Assembly (NCBI GenBank): GCA_030220185.1
Contig: JASPKZ010007536.1
Coordinates: 124,001-188,000, forward strand
Reading direction: 5' to 3'
Source: Diploptera punctata
Lineage: Eukaryota > Arthropoda > Insecta > Blattodea > Blaberidae
DNA length: 64,000 nt
The translations under genes and the position numbers were made by a program. Each line of letters begins with the position of its first letter. Position 1 is the stretch's first letter. The notes under the pieces are model-generated. The model did no database searches, was not told the DNA's origin, and worked only from the letters and a program-made list of their open reading frames with translations. Shown here piece by piece: positions 21,119 through 33,279 of the stretch.

Positions 21119-21559
21119 TTATGAATAAATTTCACTTTATGTGCTAAGTCCATCGTTAACGTTTGCCAATAATAGACCTATATCGCAATATCAAAATGCG
21201 GTATCCCAGGAGTTGCGACTGTAATTATTTTCACATTAGACAAAGAAAATTCTTATTCAATTTAAAGATCATTTTACATTTTTTGCTTCGTTTGTATATT
21301 TAAATTTAAGAGGGAGTTAGCGTAATTGCAAAAGTTTTGATTTGCATGTAAGAGTTTTACATGTACGTTACAAATATGTGCACGATATTTGCCATTGACA
21401 ATTACACTACACTTGAAAATCATGCCCATGTTCAAAAAATGGGTTGACTGTAGCTCTTGTTAAAAGATTACTAGGATGAACATGTTCACAGAGTATGAAG
21501 TGCCGGAAACAGAGTTGCTTAAAGGGTCATGACCTCAGAGGGGTCGGTACCGACAGCAA
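21119..21559. other. AT-rich non-coding stretch
   Basis: Nothing recognised. Confidence 0.45.
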
Positions 21560-21830
21560 GCAATAATGACACGACCTATATATCACAGTAGGAGCACTTC
21601 ATGAATGCCTGCATTAAGCAGTCTTCCGAGTCACACTGCTTTTGAACATGAAAAATACGTTCGAGGGATGTTTTAAACCTCTCTGGTCTGAAGTCATTGT
21701 ATTCAGCTACAGTCCAGGAGTACCTAACAAAGTCTTCGAAGCCTGGAGAACAGAACTGATTGTGTAAAATACACACCAACTAAGAAATTGAACTCGTCGA
21801 CGTTGGAGTAAACTGATAGTTGTCAAGGAT
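21560..21830 (-). pseudogene. Unassigned transposase-like fragment
   Basis: A minus-strand frame (21779-21576) reads LHNQFCSPGFEDFVRYSW, AEYNDFRPERFKT and ends FMKCSYCD with Cys pairs. Non-repetitive composition and the terminal CxxC suggest the C-terminus of a transposon-encoded protein. The family was not recognised. Upstream codons (PSGLKITISL region) are out of frame. Confidence 0.3.
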
Positions 21831-23200
21831 ATTGTGATCTTCAATCCACTTGGATATAAATCGTGAACTGATAGAAAAATAGCACATCACGTGCACCCAG
21901 GAAGAATGGTCTTAACAATATACACTTTTTTTTTTAGGTCTGATAGCATCGATATGAGATCTGTCACGATATGTCCTGAGCGGAATATCGGATCTTCATA
22001 GCTTACAGTATTATTGGCGATGGCACTTATAGTACAGTTCTGGTAACTGTAGCCGTCTTGTCGAAACCTAAGGCGCGTGCAGGAGGGAATATTCCGAGTG
22101 GGGGAGGGAAGTAGTAGCCATGCAAAAAAAATTTCTTATTAATGATAATAATAAAATAAATTGTTATAAAAACAGCACTATTCTATAATGAACACTCCAT
22201 AAATATGAGAAAACATAAATTTTCACTAACACAGAATTAGTAGATAAAAAATTCAACGTGTAGTAACTATAATGTTTTCAAAACTGAGTGTACTTGCTGG
22301 CAGTACCTGCAACTCACCCCCTCCCCTCTTACTGCACCATACAGCACAGACCCTTCAAATGGGGCTACAGGAGCCAGAATTGAACTATAGTTTGTACATT
22401 TTTCTAAACAGCATCTCAAACATATTCATACAAACCAAATTTTTTTTTGCCATTGATATCACAAATTGCGCTAACTCCCTTGTTAGATTGGACTTAAGAA
22501 TAAAACCCAAACTTTTAACCAAAGAAGAATAATGTATTTGTTCTTTGTTATCTAGAATGATGACCAGGAGATTGGTACCGCATTGTGAATAGTGTTCAGG
22601 AGTCATGGATGTCAAAGAATTAATGCTTGAGTCTTCTCTGCATTAAGGGAGTTGATGGCTGAAAAATTGACCATTTGAGATCAAAATTGGCATTTTTTTT
22701 TGTTTTTTGTACTAAAAATAGTCTGTACTCTAATGTATATGTTGGCACAGTTTCAGAGGCCTATGCCGCTTCTAAGTACCCTAAATTATGTAAGAGTTAA
22801 AAGGCTGCGCCAGTTAAATACCACCTGCATGCAAATCTTTAAACTTGTTTTTCCACACTTATTTTCACTGCATTTTTGTACATTCAAAATTGAATGGAAT
22901 TCAGAAAGTTTGTCTGAATCTTCACATTTTTACTGCATGTCCTAAAAGCAATAGGCAACAAAGTAGTTCATGTGTTTCATGGTTGAAGTAGTATTTTATG
23001 AAATAAAAAATAAAATGCATGCATTTATTATTTTTTCTTTGTAATTCCACGCATGAGGTACAACATTATTTTTTCTCCCTTTGTATTCACATTATAAGAA
23101 TTCTAATGCATGATGTTTTTTTGAATATTTAGGGGTGTTGTAAAAAAATCAGATAATTTTACTAAAAAATTGTGGAACCCATTTAATTATGTGCAATTTT
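21831..23200. other. Non-coding stretch
   Basis: No gene recognised over about 1.4 kb. Frames at 22272-22532 and 22700-22945 have no motif. Confidence 0.4.
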
Positions 23201-23206
23201 TTTAAA

Positions 23207-23475
23207 AGGGGCACGCCGTAGCGTAGTGGTTAAGGCAGTGCGCTACAAATCGGAAGGTCGAGGGATCAAGTCCCGGTAGGGTCAAGATTTTTAAGCTGAC
23301 CCAAACCTTCTGATGGCACCATGGCCCTGGGGTCGACTCAGCCTGTAACTGAAATGAGTACCAGATGCTTGTTCTGGGAGTAAAGGCGGCCGTCACGCAG
23401 GGCTGCCCGGCTGACATCAAGTGCCGATTGTCTAGAAAAAGTGGGAGCCTTAACATCTTGCTACCCTATAGTGGG
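23207..23475 (+). mobile_element. tRNA-derived SINE, family C
   Basis: An A-box-like CCGTAGCGTAGTGGTTAAGG at about 23215-23234 and a B-box-like GGGATCAAGTCCCGG near 23262-23276, followed by a GC-richer body (CTGACCCAAACCTTCTGATG, GGCTGCCCGGCTGACATC). Single copy in the window. Clear internal polymerase III boxes. Confidence 0.75.
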
Positions 23476-24154
23476 AACACTTTACTGAGCAACAAGTTTT
23501 TTTAAAAATATAATATTTAATAACGTAAAATAAATGTCTCGCAAGAATGGAACTTAAACACATCATTATGTATCATTCAGTAATTGTACTTACAAAAAAT
23601 CAAGTCTCTAGATCAAAGAATGTAGTAAATGGAAATTCCACTCATCACCCCCTTAAATTTAATTAACATAACATTCTGATTGTAGTGAAATTAATTATTG
23701 AAAACAAATTCCAATCCAACATATTTTATATCGCCACATGAAACTACAAAAAAAAAGACAATTTTGTTGGGCGACAGAGAATTTAAACCAGAAATCTGCA
23801 GAATATGAGTATCAAAATGTATAATCTGAGTCAAATTTGCGATTTTTTTACTGTTTTATACAAATTTAAAGAAACATGGTACTGCATTACATTAAAAATA
23901 GAATTTTTGACCTCGCGAACCTGACTGGAAGATACAAACCACATGTGAAGAAATTTCTAAGAAGGCTGCGAACAAAAATAACTTTAATAATATTAACCCA
24001 ACACACATGAAGGAAGTACAATATGTGACTTGTGTATATACATTACAGGCGGTTCGCAAATTCCTTTCACTTTCATACCATGATTGAAAAGATAATTAAA
24101 CATACACTTAATAACAAACACTGTATAATTGTAATTATTAATTTATTCCCTTTA
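23476..24154. other. AT-rich non-coding stretch
   Basis: Nothing recognised. Confidence 0.45.
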
Positions 24155-24495
24155 AATTTTATAACGTAGTGGCAGTCGCCTTACTATTGTATGGTAGTGA
24201 ATTTTGGGTTTTAACTAAAAGACAAGAGAATATCATAGAAGCAGCTGAAATGACATTTCTGAGAAGTGTGGCTGGTTGCAAACTTCTAGATAAGAGAAGA
24301 AGTGAAGATATTAGATATTAGCTAAATATCTTTAAGCTCTTAGATAGAATAAAAGAATCTAGAAAAAATGGAAAGAACATGTTCAAAGACTGGAAATTAC
24401 CTCTCATTCCCCAAAGTATACTTAAATGCAAACCATAAGGACGCAGGGATATTGGTTGACCGACCGAAGAAATGGATCCAACTTTTGAATGACTA
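24155..24495 (+). mobile_element. LINE-G-like C-terminal fragment
   Basis: Reads ALLLYGSEFWVLTKRQE, then AAEMTFLRSVAGCKLLDKRR and SEDIRY, then KKWKEHVQRLE, the same order as in LINE-G at 37005-37215. A stop occurs near 24318-24320 and frames change later; VDRPKKWIQLLNDYL near 24450-24500 is a decayed GRP-basic block. It is cut by family I at about 24496. Confidence 0.65.
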
Positions 24496-24985
24496 TTTAA
24501 CACGCATTGTCCTCCACAAATGGGAGTCAATTACCAATCACGGTTTCAATGATGTCTGTTTTACACCAAATCAGAGTCGTGTTTCAACACCAAATATTTA
24601 TCAGTGTTCTAATTTACCCATATTAAAGAGAAAGTCCTCCTTACAATAATTGGCGTTCCTTTGGCAATAATAAGTATGATCTGGTTTGTCAGTGCATAAA
24701 CAAAAGAAGGCAGTAGAAGCGTACCTATCGTTTCTTCTATAGCTCATCGATTTGTTTTCAAACATCGCCGTTTACCCTTAATATATAAATATTTTAGACA
24801 AACACTATATTTAAATAATGATTTGTGAGTAACTAATATTTATTCCTGTTCGTTAAATAGTCCTAACAAATGCCACTCTCTTGATTTCCAAATTCTCTAG
24901 ATAAAGTCACTACTCTCACTTCGTGAGTCGTGAATTTAATCGATAATTTGGAAATCACTCGTGGCATTACTTATGATATTAAGAT
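24496..24985 (+). repeat. Dispersed repeat family I
   Basis: Shares CAAATGGGAGTCAATTACCA, GTTCCTTTGGCAATAAT, ATCGCCGTTTAC and the terminal hairpin GATTTCCAAATT ... AATTTGGAAATC with 16009-16727 and 52774-53216. Ends GGCATTACTTATGATA. Confidence 0.75.
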
Positions 24986-25320
24986 CTAGAGGAGTTTGAT
25001 ATCTGCACAACGAACTCGAAACTCGAAATGGAATCAGAAAACAGAAATGGTTCTCAATCATTTTTATTTTTATTTCCCTTGGAATGCCATTGAAGAAATG
25101 GCCCGATAGTGGTACGACTGGTGCAATCTGTGATATTTGGATGGATTTTAGATACAAATTAATCTATACTATGTCTGTAAGAAGTATGACTCGGATTTTG
25201 TTGGCTAAGGGTAGAGATTTGGTGGCGGAAGTTCAATGTTTATATGGCAGCTTATGGGTTTCCACAAATCCCTAGGAGAGGGAACCGGCAGGGAATACAA
25301 TATAACATAAACAAAAGAAT
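24986..25320. other. Non-coding stretch
   Basis: No recognised feature. The short frames on either strand have no motif. Confidence 0.4.
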
Positions 25321-25324
25321 TGAT

Positions 25325-25440
25325 TGACATGAAAAGAAAAACAAACGCCTGAACTGGGATTTCAACCCGACACCTCTAAGTTTATACGTCAGCGTTAAAT
25401 CAAATGCGCCACTCAGGCATTCCAGCACAAATATTTATTT
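25325..25440 (-). mobile_element. tRNA-like SINE, family A
   Basis: The minus strand reads TGCCTGAGTGGCGCATTTGA, then GTCGGGTTGAAATCCCAG and the 3' trailer CAGGCGTTTGTTTTTCTTTT. It has the same tRNA-like layout and T-rich trailer as 37893-37990 and 61541-61600. A second, shorter piece lies at 25622-25668 (minus). Confidence 0.6.
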
Positions 25441-25444
25441 TTAC

Positions 25445-25955
25445 TTCCTTGTATATATTTATCAGCCATGAGAGACAGCGAAACATTGGTCGCACTGCCA
25501 TTTCATGGCTTCTATAAGAAGTAAACATTTTAAAGATATTACTTTTACATTATAGCAGTAACGCTTCTTTATTTCGGTGTTATAATTAAATTTTGACGTT
25601 TAGCAACGAAGGCTAAATATGACATGAAAAGAAAAATAAACTCCTCAACCGGGATATATACTCAAGAAAACTAACGGATGGAGGACAGGTTAAGTTACTA
25701 TTGTTCTCAAAACTTGTCTGGAATTAGGAGGTATTATTAGAAACTGACTGCAGACGATTTCGAAGGTACTAACTAAATAATTTATGCAATTGTCTAAGAG
25801 ATGTAGCGTAACTGAACTATGTCAAATACGTCGCTAAGATCCGGTAACACGATTGCGGTATTTTGTTTCTTTTAATTGTAAACAAGTGGCTTTTAATTTG
25901 AATGCAAATCATAAATAATGTAAATAAATAAATATGGGGAACTCGAAATTGAAGT
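25445..25955. other. Non-coding stretch
   Basis: Apart from the SINE-A scrap at 25622-25668, nothing recognised. Confidence 0.4.
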
Positions 25956-25959
25956 TTGT

Positions 25960-26605
25960 TAAGGCAAATACGTTAGTGCAGAAAGTTGCGGGGTTTTCCC
26001 AATGAGGTTAGGATTTATAAACACTCTAAATTTTCTGGCTGCACTTGGTATCTTTACCTTGTCGAGGTTGAGTGGTTTGAGTGCTTAAAAGTTCCCGAGA
26101 GCAATGCCGGCGGTAGCTTTGCTGCCGATAGGGTTACTCATGCCGAAACTGATCGAACGTGATAAGCCAGACGAAAAAATTATCTTGGTCGAAAGAGTGA
26201 TGATATTTCACCGTAAAAATACAACCCTCATGAAATGCGGACGTGGGTTCCACTGGGGTTAAATTTTCCGGAGGTCAAATATTCCCCATTCGGTTCTCCG
26301 GGCGGGTTCTACTTCAGGGGACCCATACCAAATGCTCAAACGCAGGATCATGTACCTAGGAACGTGGAATGTTAGGACTTTATACTATATAGAAGCTTCT
26401 TGTAGGAAAACCAGAGGGAAAATACCCAGTTGGTAGATCAAGAATGAGGTGGGAATATAACATTAACTACGATTTGAGAGAAATAGATTATACAGGGAAT
26501 GATCGGAAAGCATTAGCTCAGGATAGGGACGTATGGAGTGCTTATGCCCGCGCGGCCATCAACCTACGGATTCGATAGTGCCAGTTAGATAGTTAGCACT
26601 GTGAG
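25960..26605 (+). mobile_element. LINE-H with internal deletion (5' end joined to 3' end)
   Basis: From about 25985 to 26370 is a GC-richer leader (GGGGTTTTCCCAATGAGG) not seen in other LINE-H copies. It runs into a frame reading MYLGTWNVRTL at 26350-26382, the start of an apurinic-type endonuclease. A few bases later (about 26390) it jumps to the LINE-H C-terminus (GCTTCTTGTAGGAAAACCAG) and the family 3' end (GATTCGATAGTGCCAG). Everything between, including the RT, is missing. The inference is that the leader is the true LINE-H 5' end. Confidence 0.65.
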
Positions 26606-27177
26606 TCTGCGGTCTACTCAGCATCTAACGGAAAAGAATACCAGACACACGATAGGGATAAAGAAGACCATAATATATATATATATGTATCAGCTGATGT
26701 GAAACAGATGCCATATTTTAATCCTTATCAAACTATGACGTGGTGGGGGTTACATACTCAAATAGCGCATGTGTGTTCATACAATCATTACCGCACTGAC
26801 TGCAGATAAGAAAAAAATCAAACCATTTCAAAGCAGTGTTTTTCAAAATGCATATCCCATAGTAGAAATGTACTGGTGACTTATTGTTGTATATGTGTGC
26901 TATCAAAGGATCGAACACTTTACACAAAGAGAGGTGCGCTCACACTACGTATTCAGACCCCGGGCCTGACCTATGAATTAGGCAGATCTTGCATTAATTA
27001 GGTTACTGTACGTTCTATATATTGAAGTCCAAATTGTAAATTAAATTAAATAGTTATCAGTGGCCAACAAATAACAATATATGAAGTCACATGTTTAACG
27101 TGACATAGTCCTTCTAATACATTTTTATTTTCCTTAACAGGATTCCGATACTACTCCTATCAAGTACCTACTCAATA
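26606..27177. other. Non-coding stretch
   Basis: A (TA)n of about 16 bp lies near 26672-26690. Nothing else recognised. Confidence 0.45.
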
Positions 27178-27179
27178 TA

Positions 27180-27683
27180 CAGAGTGTCCCATTCAAAACA
27201 CCCACATTTTAATTAATCATAACTAACAAAGTATGCGGAATTATGAAATGAGACTGGTATTAAACGAAACAGAAACTCAAAGTATTTTCATTGCCATACA
27301 CTAAAACACCTCTATGTTCACCGCTAGTAGCACCAACAAAATCAAGTGTGTATTCGATTCCATGCCACGTTCTGTCCAACATGTCCATTGGTACAGTTGC
27401 AATTGTGTCAAGGATACGGGTTCGTAAATCATGGAGATCTTGTACTGGGGTCGCAAAACACACGGTATTTTACATACCAGAAAACAGTTAGTGCTCGTTG
27501 GTGAGGAGTCGCCATTTTGTTTTGTCGTTATTGTCCAACATGCGACAGATGAATTAACTGCAGGAATGAAAACAAATATTCTCTGAGTTCCTCTTTCTTT
27601 TAATACCAACTTCGTTTCATAATTCCGCATATTTTTAGAGTTATGATTAATTGAAATGTGCGAAGTTTGAATGGGACACGGTG
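27180..27683 (-). mobile_element. Mariner-like transposon, internally deleted, long TIRs
   Basis: Flanked by TA (27178-27179 and 27684-27685). Ends CAGAGTGTCCCATTCAAA and, inverted, CACCGTGTCCCATTCAAA; the inverted similarity runs about 110 bp inward (TGCGGAATTATGAAA on both sides). Between them, minus strand 27463-27300 encodes about 50 residues of a mariner-type transposase C-terminus (PVQDLHDLRTRILDTIATVP, MLDRTWHGIEYTLD). The catalytic part is deleted, so this is a non-autonomous derivative. Confidence 0.75.
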
Positions 27684-27685
27684 TA

Positions 27686-29485
27686 TTTACGCTGCTGAGC
27701 GGACGTCGCTTTAGACACTATAATCAAAGGAACTTATCTTTGCTGTAGATAGGACTTAAACCTAAACCTCTGATACGGCAGTTGGATACGCTAATAGCTA
27801 CACAATATTTTCCAGTTTTCGTAAAATTATATTCAATAACAAGGGAAGTGTCAAACATTGCGTGCCGAAACCTACCTTAAAATTTATTCCAGAAAAGCGT
27901 TTTGATGAACCAAGGCTGTTTTTAAGGACACTCGGTACTAATTTCCTTACAATTTGGTTAAAAATTTTGCAACATACAAAAATCATTTTTTCAGCTTATT
28001 CTTAAGTTATGTGCATGAAAATTATGTCACTAATTAAACAAGTCTTATTGAACATAATGGCACTCCGGTTAACTATTAGACATATTTATTCATGAGTAAT
28101 TTAAAATACAAAAAAATAAAAAATCCAATTTCTTAAAAGTAGGCCTAATGTCTTGGTACAATTTTCTCAAAAACTACTTATCCAATTGTTTCAAATTTAT
28201 TATGTGATTGTCCATATTTCATTTGACAATAATAAGGTTTGCTTGTATTCAGATATGGATTGCGATTCATTTAAAAAAATCAAAGACCAAATCTTTTTTG
28301 TTAAACGTATTGTATTTTTTTTTTAATTTCCGACAATAGCACGAAGGTAAATTTATAAATTCACCTTATTATAATAGAGCTCATTAAACTGCATATCCAT
28401 GCCAAAAACTATTAACATATTTTGTATAGTTTCAAAGAAAAGTGTACCAAAATATGAAAAAAAATAGAAGTTTACAAACGACGTTAGACGGGGGAAATGC
28501 AAAAAACAAACAAAAAAATGTGCACAGTAAGCAGAAAACAGATGTCATTTTTTAAAATAAAAAATGTTTGTGGTGTTTAAAATGTTCACAACATGTACAA
28601 AAATTAGATTGACCATTGATAAAACAGATCTTGCTAGATTTTTTAAGCAAAAAGAAAAAAATACATTGTTGAATCCAAATAGGTACTGGTTGTCCTTAAC
28701 TGCAAAGCATTAAAATCGAGAGTCAAATATCTCATTTAAACTATAGGAAAGTAATACAACTTCAGTATTGGTAGATGGAATAACCCCCCCTAACTGCCGT
28801 TCGCACAGCGTCTTGCCTTAATCCATTCCGCTCTTGATGAAGCAGGGAGTCCACTTGTCTCGTACAGTGGGTTGCTATTGCTGGATTCTGCCTTTAATTT
28901 CTGTGTCTTCCAGTTAAAATCGGCAGATGTTTTTTGCACACGGCCTTGGTACATCACAACGCTTCTCTGGGAGATATTTCAACGTAGGTTTCGGCATGCT
29001 ATGGTTGACAGTTCCCTTGTAACTTAAATCTCAAAGAACTAATACATTTTCCCATTTAACATACATTTTTTCTTGGTTGTTCAATTTTCATACTGATATC
29101 TTCAATTGTCAAAATAATAATTTTACTTTTATTTTGAGACTATTCAACATATTCAGTCATGTCACGTCCAGGATCTCTGGGCCGTACCAGTAAACTGCGT
29201 AGGCTACGTCTATTATTATTGTGTGTATTAACGTGTAGGATTAGTCTATTGTTGGCAGTATTTGTGTCTTCTGCAAATTCTCTGAATACTAATTTTAATG
29301 GAATTTGAAATAATTAAATGGATCGTGCTAATGAAATTCCAAAACAGCATTTGCCTTGACAACTGAAGAAAATCACGAAAATGTCCTCAGTCACATTGGT
29401 CAACCTCAGGATTGCAACTTGGAATCTTCCGAATACCAGTCTCAAACCTTACCATCTGAGCTAAATCGTTCGGTTGTCATTCACC

Positions 29486-29520
<35 letters not shown>

Positions 29521-29570
29521 TCAAATTATAGAGGCGTTTAATATTAATTATATCGTATCGTAGATTATTA
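27686..29570. other. AT-rich non-coding stretch with (ATT)n
   Basis: About 1.9 kb without a recognised gene. Contains (ATT)n at 29489-29520. The block 28780-29030 is GC-richer and may be an old repeat or conserved sequence; it has no open frame of note. Confidence 0.45.
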
Positions 29571-29574
29571 AGGG

Positions 29575-30512
29575 TATTATTTTGAAATCCACAATGGGTT
29601 GAAACAAGGAGATGCACTATCTCCTCTACTATTTAATTGTGTACTAGAGCATGCCGTCATATTATTAGAGGATGAAGAATGCTACAACTCAATGGCATTA
29701 ATAAGATGTTTATGCTGATGATGTAGTACTATTGGGCGATAGCGAGGAAATACTGAAGGCCAATACGCACACACTACTGAGTAACACTAAGAAATTGGGA
29801 CGAGGAAGTAAATATCAATAAAACAAAATATATGATCACACATAGAAATACATTATGTAATGGAAATGGACAGCCAATGACAAATGAGGGAAATTTTGAG
29901 GAAGTAGCTGAATTCAAATACCTAGGAACAATAATCACAAATAGGAATGAGATGCACAAAAAAATTAAACATAGGCTCAATTCTGCAAATGTGTATTAGT
30001 ATGCATTACAGAGACTCTACACGTCCCAACTTCTTTAAAAAAACGTTAAAGTGAAAATATATATAAAACTATTATTCTACCAGTTATATACATTATATGG
30101 ATGCGAAACATAGACTCTTACTTTAAGGGAGAAAGGAGATTACAAGTATTTGAGAATAATGTACTTAGGGAAATTTTTGGACCGAAGAGAGATGAACAGA
30201 CGGTGAATGGAGGAGACTACACAACAGTGAACTGCATGGTCTTTATAGCCAGATATAATGAGAACAGTTAAATCTCGTAGACTGCGATGGACAGGACATG
30301 TAGCACGAATGGGGAATGAAAGACGTGCAATGGAAGCTTCTAGTAGGAAAACCAGAGGGAAAACGCCCAGTTAGTAGACAATAATGAGGTGGGAGAACAA
30401 TATTAACCATGATTTGAGGGAAGTAGATTATACAGGGGATGATTGGAAAACATTGGCTCAGAATGAACCTACTGGTTCGATAGTGCCAGTAAGTTAGTTC
30501 TACTGTGTACTT
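29575..30512 (+). mobile_element. LINE-H copy, RT palm to 3' end, broken
   Basis: Starts inside the RT palm with NGLKQGDALSPLLFN (about 29596-29640), then a damaged YADDV region near 29712-29735, then NEGNFEEVAEFKYLGT near 29884-29930 and the YGCE.W, GPKRDEQ, RLRWTGHVARMGNERR series. It ends GGTTCGATAGTGCCAGTAAG at 30475-30495. Multiple stops and frameshifts. It is the longest LINE-H coding remnant in the window. Confidence 0.85.
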
Positions 30513-30579
30513 ATAATGTGTTTTTAAACTAGATGTATATTTTATGGAATACGTATTATGATGGTAAGTTTCTGTTCAG

Positions 30580-30740
30580 CAGCAAAGTTGGAAGACCAAC
30601 ATTAAGTAGGGCGGATGATGTCTTGCAGGGTATTAGAATTAGTAAAATTAGAAATTGGAAGAATTTAGCAACAAATAGAGAAGTCTGGAAGGGTATTCTG
30701 AGGAAGGCTATAGGGCCCAAAATGGGCTGCCACGCCATGC
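30580..30740 (+). mobile_element. Other LINE C-terminal fragment
   Basis: Reads KVGRPTLSRADDVLQGIRI then RNWKNLATNREVWKGIL, the Gly-Arg-Pro plus NW..LA..R..W pattern of a LINE C-terminus unlike LINE-H or LINE-G in detail. Followed by an ATGCCATG-rich stretch. Confidence 0.55.
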
Positions 30741-30754
30741 CATGTAATGCCATG

Positions 30755-30900
30755 CATGATGATGAAGTTTGTGTTCGGGGAGTTTTTTGGCCTTAAAGTT
30801 TCCCAACATTTATCTTACTGTTCTGTCCCGGGATCGAACCTGAGATAACCAGGTTCATATCGGTAAGCACTGTTACTGTAATCTTAAGCCGTCTTTTTTT
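30755..30900 (-). mobile_element. SINE-E partial copy
   Basis: Contains GATGATGAAG, TGTTCGGGGAG, CCAACATTTATCTTAC and, on the minus strand, the B-box-like CAGGTTCGATCCCGGGAC. Order matches 11593-11893. Confidence 0.5.
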
Positions 30901-30939
30901 TTTTAAGTTGCAGAGAATTTCAGGTAAACGTGTCAGCTT

Positions 30940-31110
30940 TCTAGCTTTCTGACTAGCTGTCCCGGGTTCGATGCCTGGCGGGGTTGAAATTTTTAATCGT
31001 CTAATTAATTAAATTAATTTAATTGTAAACTTTTCAATCTCGGGGCCAGGAAATGTGTACAATTTTTAATCGTTAAATTTGCACCAAATTCCTGCAATAT
31101 ATTGCAAACC
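30940..31110 (+). mobile_element. Possible tRNA-derived SINE
   Basis: TGTCCCGGGTTCGATGCCTGG (30958-30978) is a good B-box context, followed by GCGGGGTTGAAATTTTTAAT. No clear A box and no second copy in the window. Confidence 0.3.
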
Positions 31111-31654
31111 TCTCCGTTGTAAATAGGTTGTATATAATACTATTGATAGCGATTCTTCCATTGGATTGGAATGTGAAGCCTGGTTCCCCTTGGTGCTTTT
31201 CGACAGGAGTAAGCTATATGCCAGCACCAAGTTTTGCCTTCTTCCTTTTATTTATCATTATTCCTCATACACTTTACTCTACTTAAATTTGAACATGCAC
31301 ACATCCTACATTTTTCTCTGTACACAATACGAGAATACATCATACGCCTAAAGTGTCTTCCGAAGTCATGCGTAAATTGAAAATAGACCATATCAACGCC
31401 ACCGCATATCGTGAAACACGAAGCAACCGTGACATTAGAACACACACATACACACACACATTGAAATATTGTTCCAAATTTACTTGTTTGTTTTTTAATT
31501 ACAATTTCTGTAACTTCCCTTAATTAAACACAACTCATTCTCTCGAATTCATATTTTATTAATTTATTATATTTAAATAGTGTTTCAAATTTTTAGAAGT
31601 GTACATTACATTTTTACTACTTCCAAAATTATTCACTAAATTATAATAGATAAC
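31111..31654. other. Non-coding stretch
   Basis: No recognised feature beyond a short (CA)n near 31441-31460. Confidence 0.4.
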
Positions 31655-31945
31655 TAACTCACTGGCACTATAGAAACCGTAGGTTCATGGTAGCCCGGGC
31701 ATAAGCTCTCCACACATCCCTATCCTGTTAATGTTTTCCAATCATCCCTGTATAATCTACTTTCCTCAGATCATGGTTAATGTAATTCTCCCACTTCATT
31801 CTTGGTCTGTCAACTGGGTGTTTTCCCTCTTGTTTTCCTATAAAAAGCTTCAATCCCCCTATTTCATTCACCATTCGTGCCACATGTCCTGCCCATCGTA
31901 ATCTACGAGATTAAACTGTTCTTATTATTTCTGGTTTCCTAGAAT
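31655..31945 (-). mobile_element. LINE-H 3' end, minus strand
   Basis: Minus strand contains the legible C-terminus (RRLRWAGHVARMVNEIG-like, GKTREKTPS) and the family end CCTACGGTTTCTATAGTGCC with AGTGAGTTAGTTA. 5'-truncated and frameshifted. Confidence 0.8.
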
Positions 31946-32755
31946 AAAACGTTAAACCCGAAATAATTGGTTCATAGCTTTATTTCTTTAAAATCAAAAA
32001 ATAAAATAGTGTTTTTTATAGATGAAGTAATGAATAATTTGATCCACAATTTTTTTTTGCATTGAAAAGAGTTTGTAAAACAGATTATATTAAAACACGA
32101 GTGAAATTCAAATCTGTAATGCAGTACAGTAAGTTAGTTCAATGATTTTATTAGTGGAAGGAGAGCACATTGCTATTTAAAGATGATATTCCCTTTGCGA
32201 TACGATGTGAATTTTTACCGTATCTAACAGATAAAGACAATAAAATGTAAACGCACTCTAGTGTCCGCTGTTCACACCAAAGAGATGTACAAGACACGAC
32301 AAATTGAATATACTCTCCAAATCTCTTAAGATGTCATTTTCTCTTTTAAATCCTCTCGCAATTGTGTGAAGACAGAAATATTTCCTTTTGTGCTAACAAA
32401 AACTGTAGAGAACTCATCATATGCAGCCAGAACTAACAGCCTTAACAATAGAATCCTACAGTCTTTTATTTGGTTGTTACAAGAAACGGTTTCCAGTGAC
32501 TAACAATACATTTCTCAACAATCCACAATGTTAGAATCACATGTTTCACTTGTTTGTCACATATAATTTTCAGAAATGATCCAACACGCTTTATTCTTTT
32601 ATAAAAAACTCCATCAGCAAGAACTATGTAAGAAATAAGTCTAGTCTGTTGTCATCTTATCTCATATGATGTAAGTTGACAACAGACGCAATTTATTTAT
32701 GAAGTAGAACCTCCATATTGTTACTTCCTATTGTATTTTTATAATTGCGTAAACT
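31946..32755. other. AT-rich non-coding stretch
   Basis: Nothing recognised. Confidence 0.45.
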
Positions 32756-32757
32756 AT

Positions 32758-33140
32758 GCGGTCGGCCGCGGTGGACTAGTGGTTATGCTCCTTGCCTCTG
32801 GTCCCGAGGGTCGCAGGAGCAAACACGGCCGGGGTCGATGCATTTTTTAGGATGGAAGAATCCAAGGAGCAAGTCCTCCGGGAGGGACTTTAAGCCGTGG
32901 GTTCCGAGTCTGAAGATTTTTCAGGCTCGTAAAACATCCTTAAGCCTGAATGAAAAGGCCTGTAAGCAAAATTTACCGAATTTTCCCGTCCTAGTGCTAC
33001 CTTGGTTTCCTACATGTCAGTATGAGGCGAAACGCTGACCACGAAAACAAGTGTAACTAAATTAGTATGGTTCAAATTCTTCCCTATAGGGGAGAGCGCC
33101 TAAATCTCTGTTAAGGGAAACCTGGGCTTATAAGAAGAAG
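32758..33140 (+). mobile_element. tRNA-derived SINE, family D, full length
   Basis: Head GGTCGGCCGCGGTGGACTAG with TGGACTAGTGGTTATGC (A-box-like). Body CTCTGGTCCCGAGGG, AGGATGGAAGAATCCAAGGA, GTGGGTTCCGAGTCTGAAG and CTATAGGGGAGAG. An (AAG)n tail lies at 33132-33155. Two further copies sit in tandem at 38250-38735. The 97-codon frame over it is a by-product. Confidence 0.75.
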
Positions 33141-33279
33141 AGGAAGAAGAAGTAAACTGTGCGAATTCCTCAGCAAGTTAAACTTATTGAAATACATTAG
33201 AGAAACTTAATTTCTGATGCCAGCTTATTAAAAGTTCAAACCGCTGTGAGAACAAAGAACAATTTTTAATTTTTGGTAT

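Noticed and set aside
32745..33038. 97-codon ORF
   Set aside because: It lies over SINE-D, which is repeated at 38250-38735 without keeping the frame.
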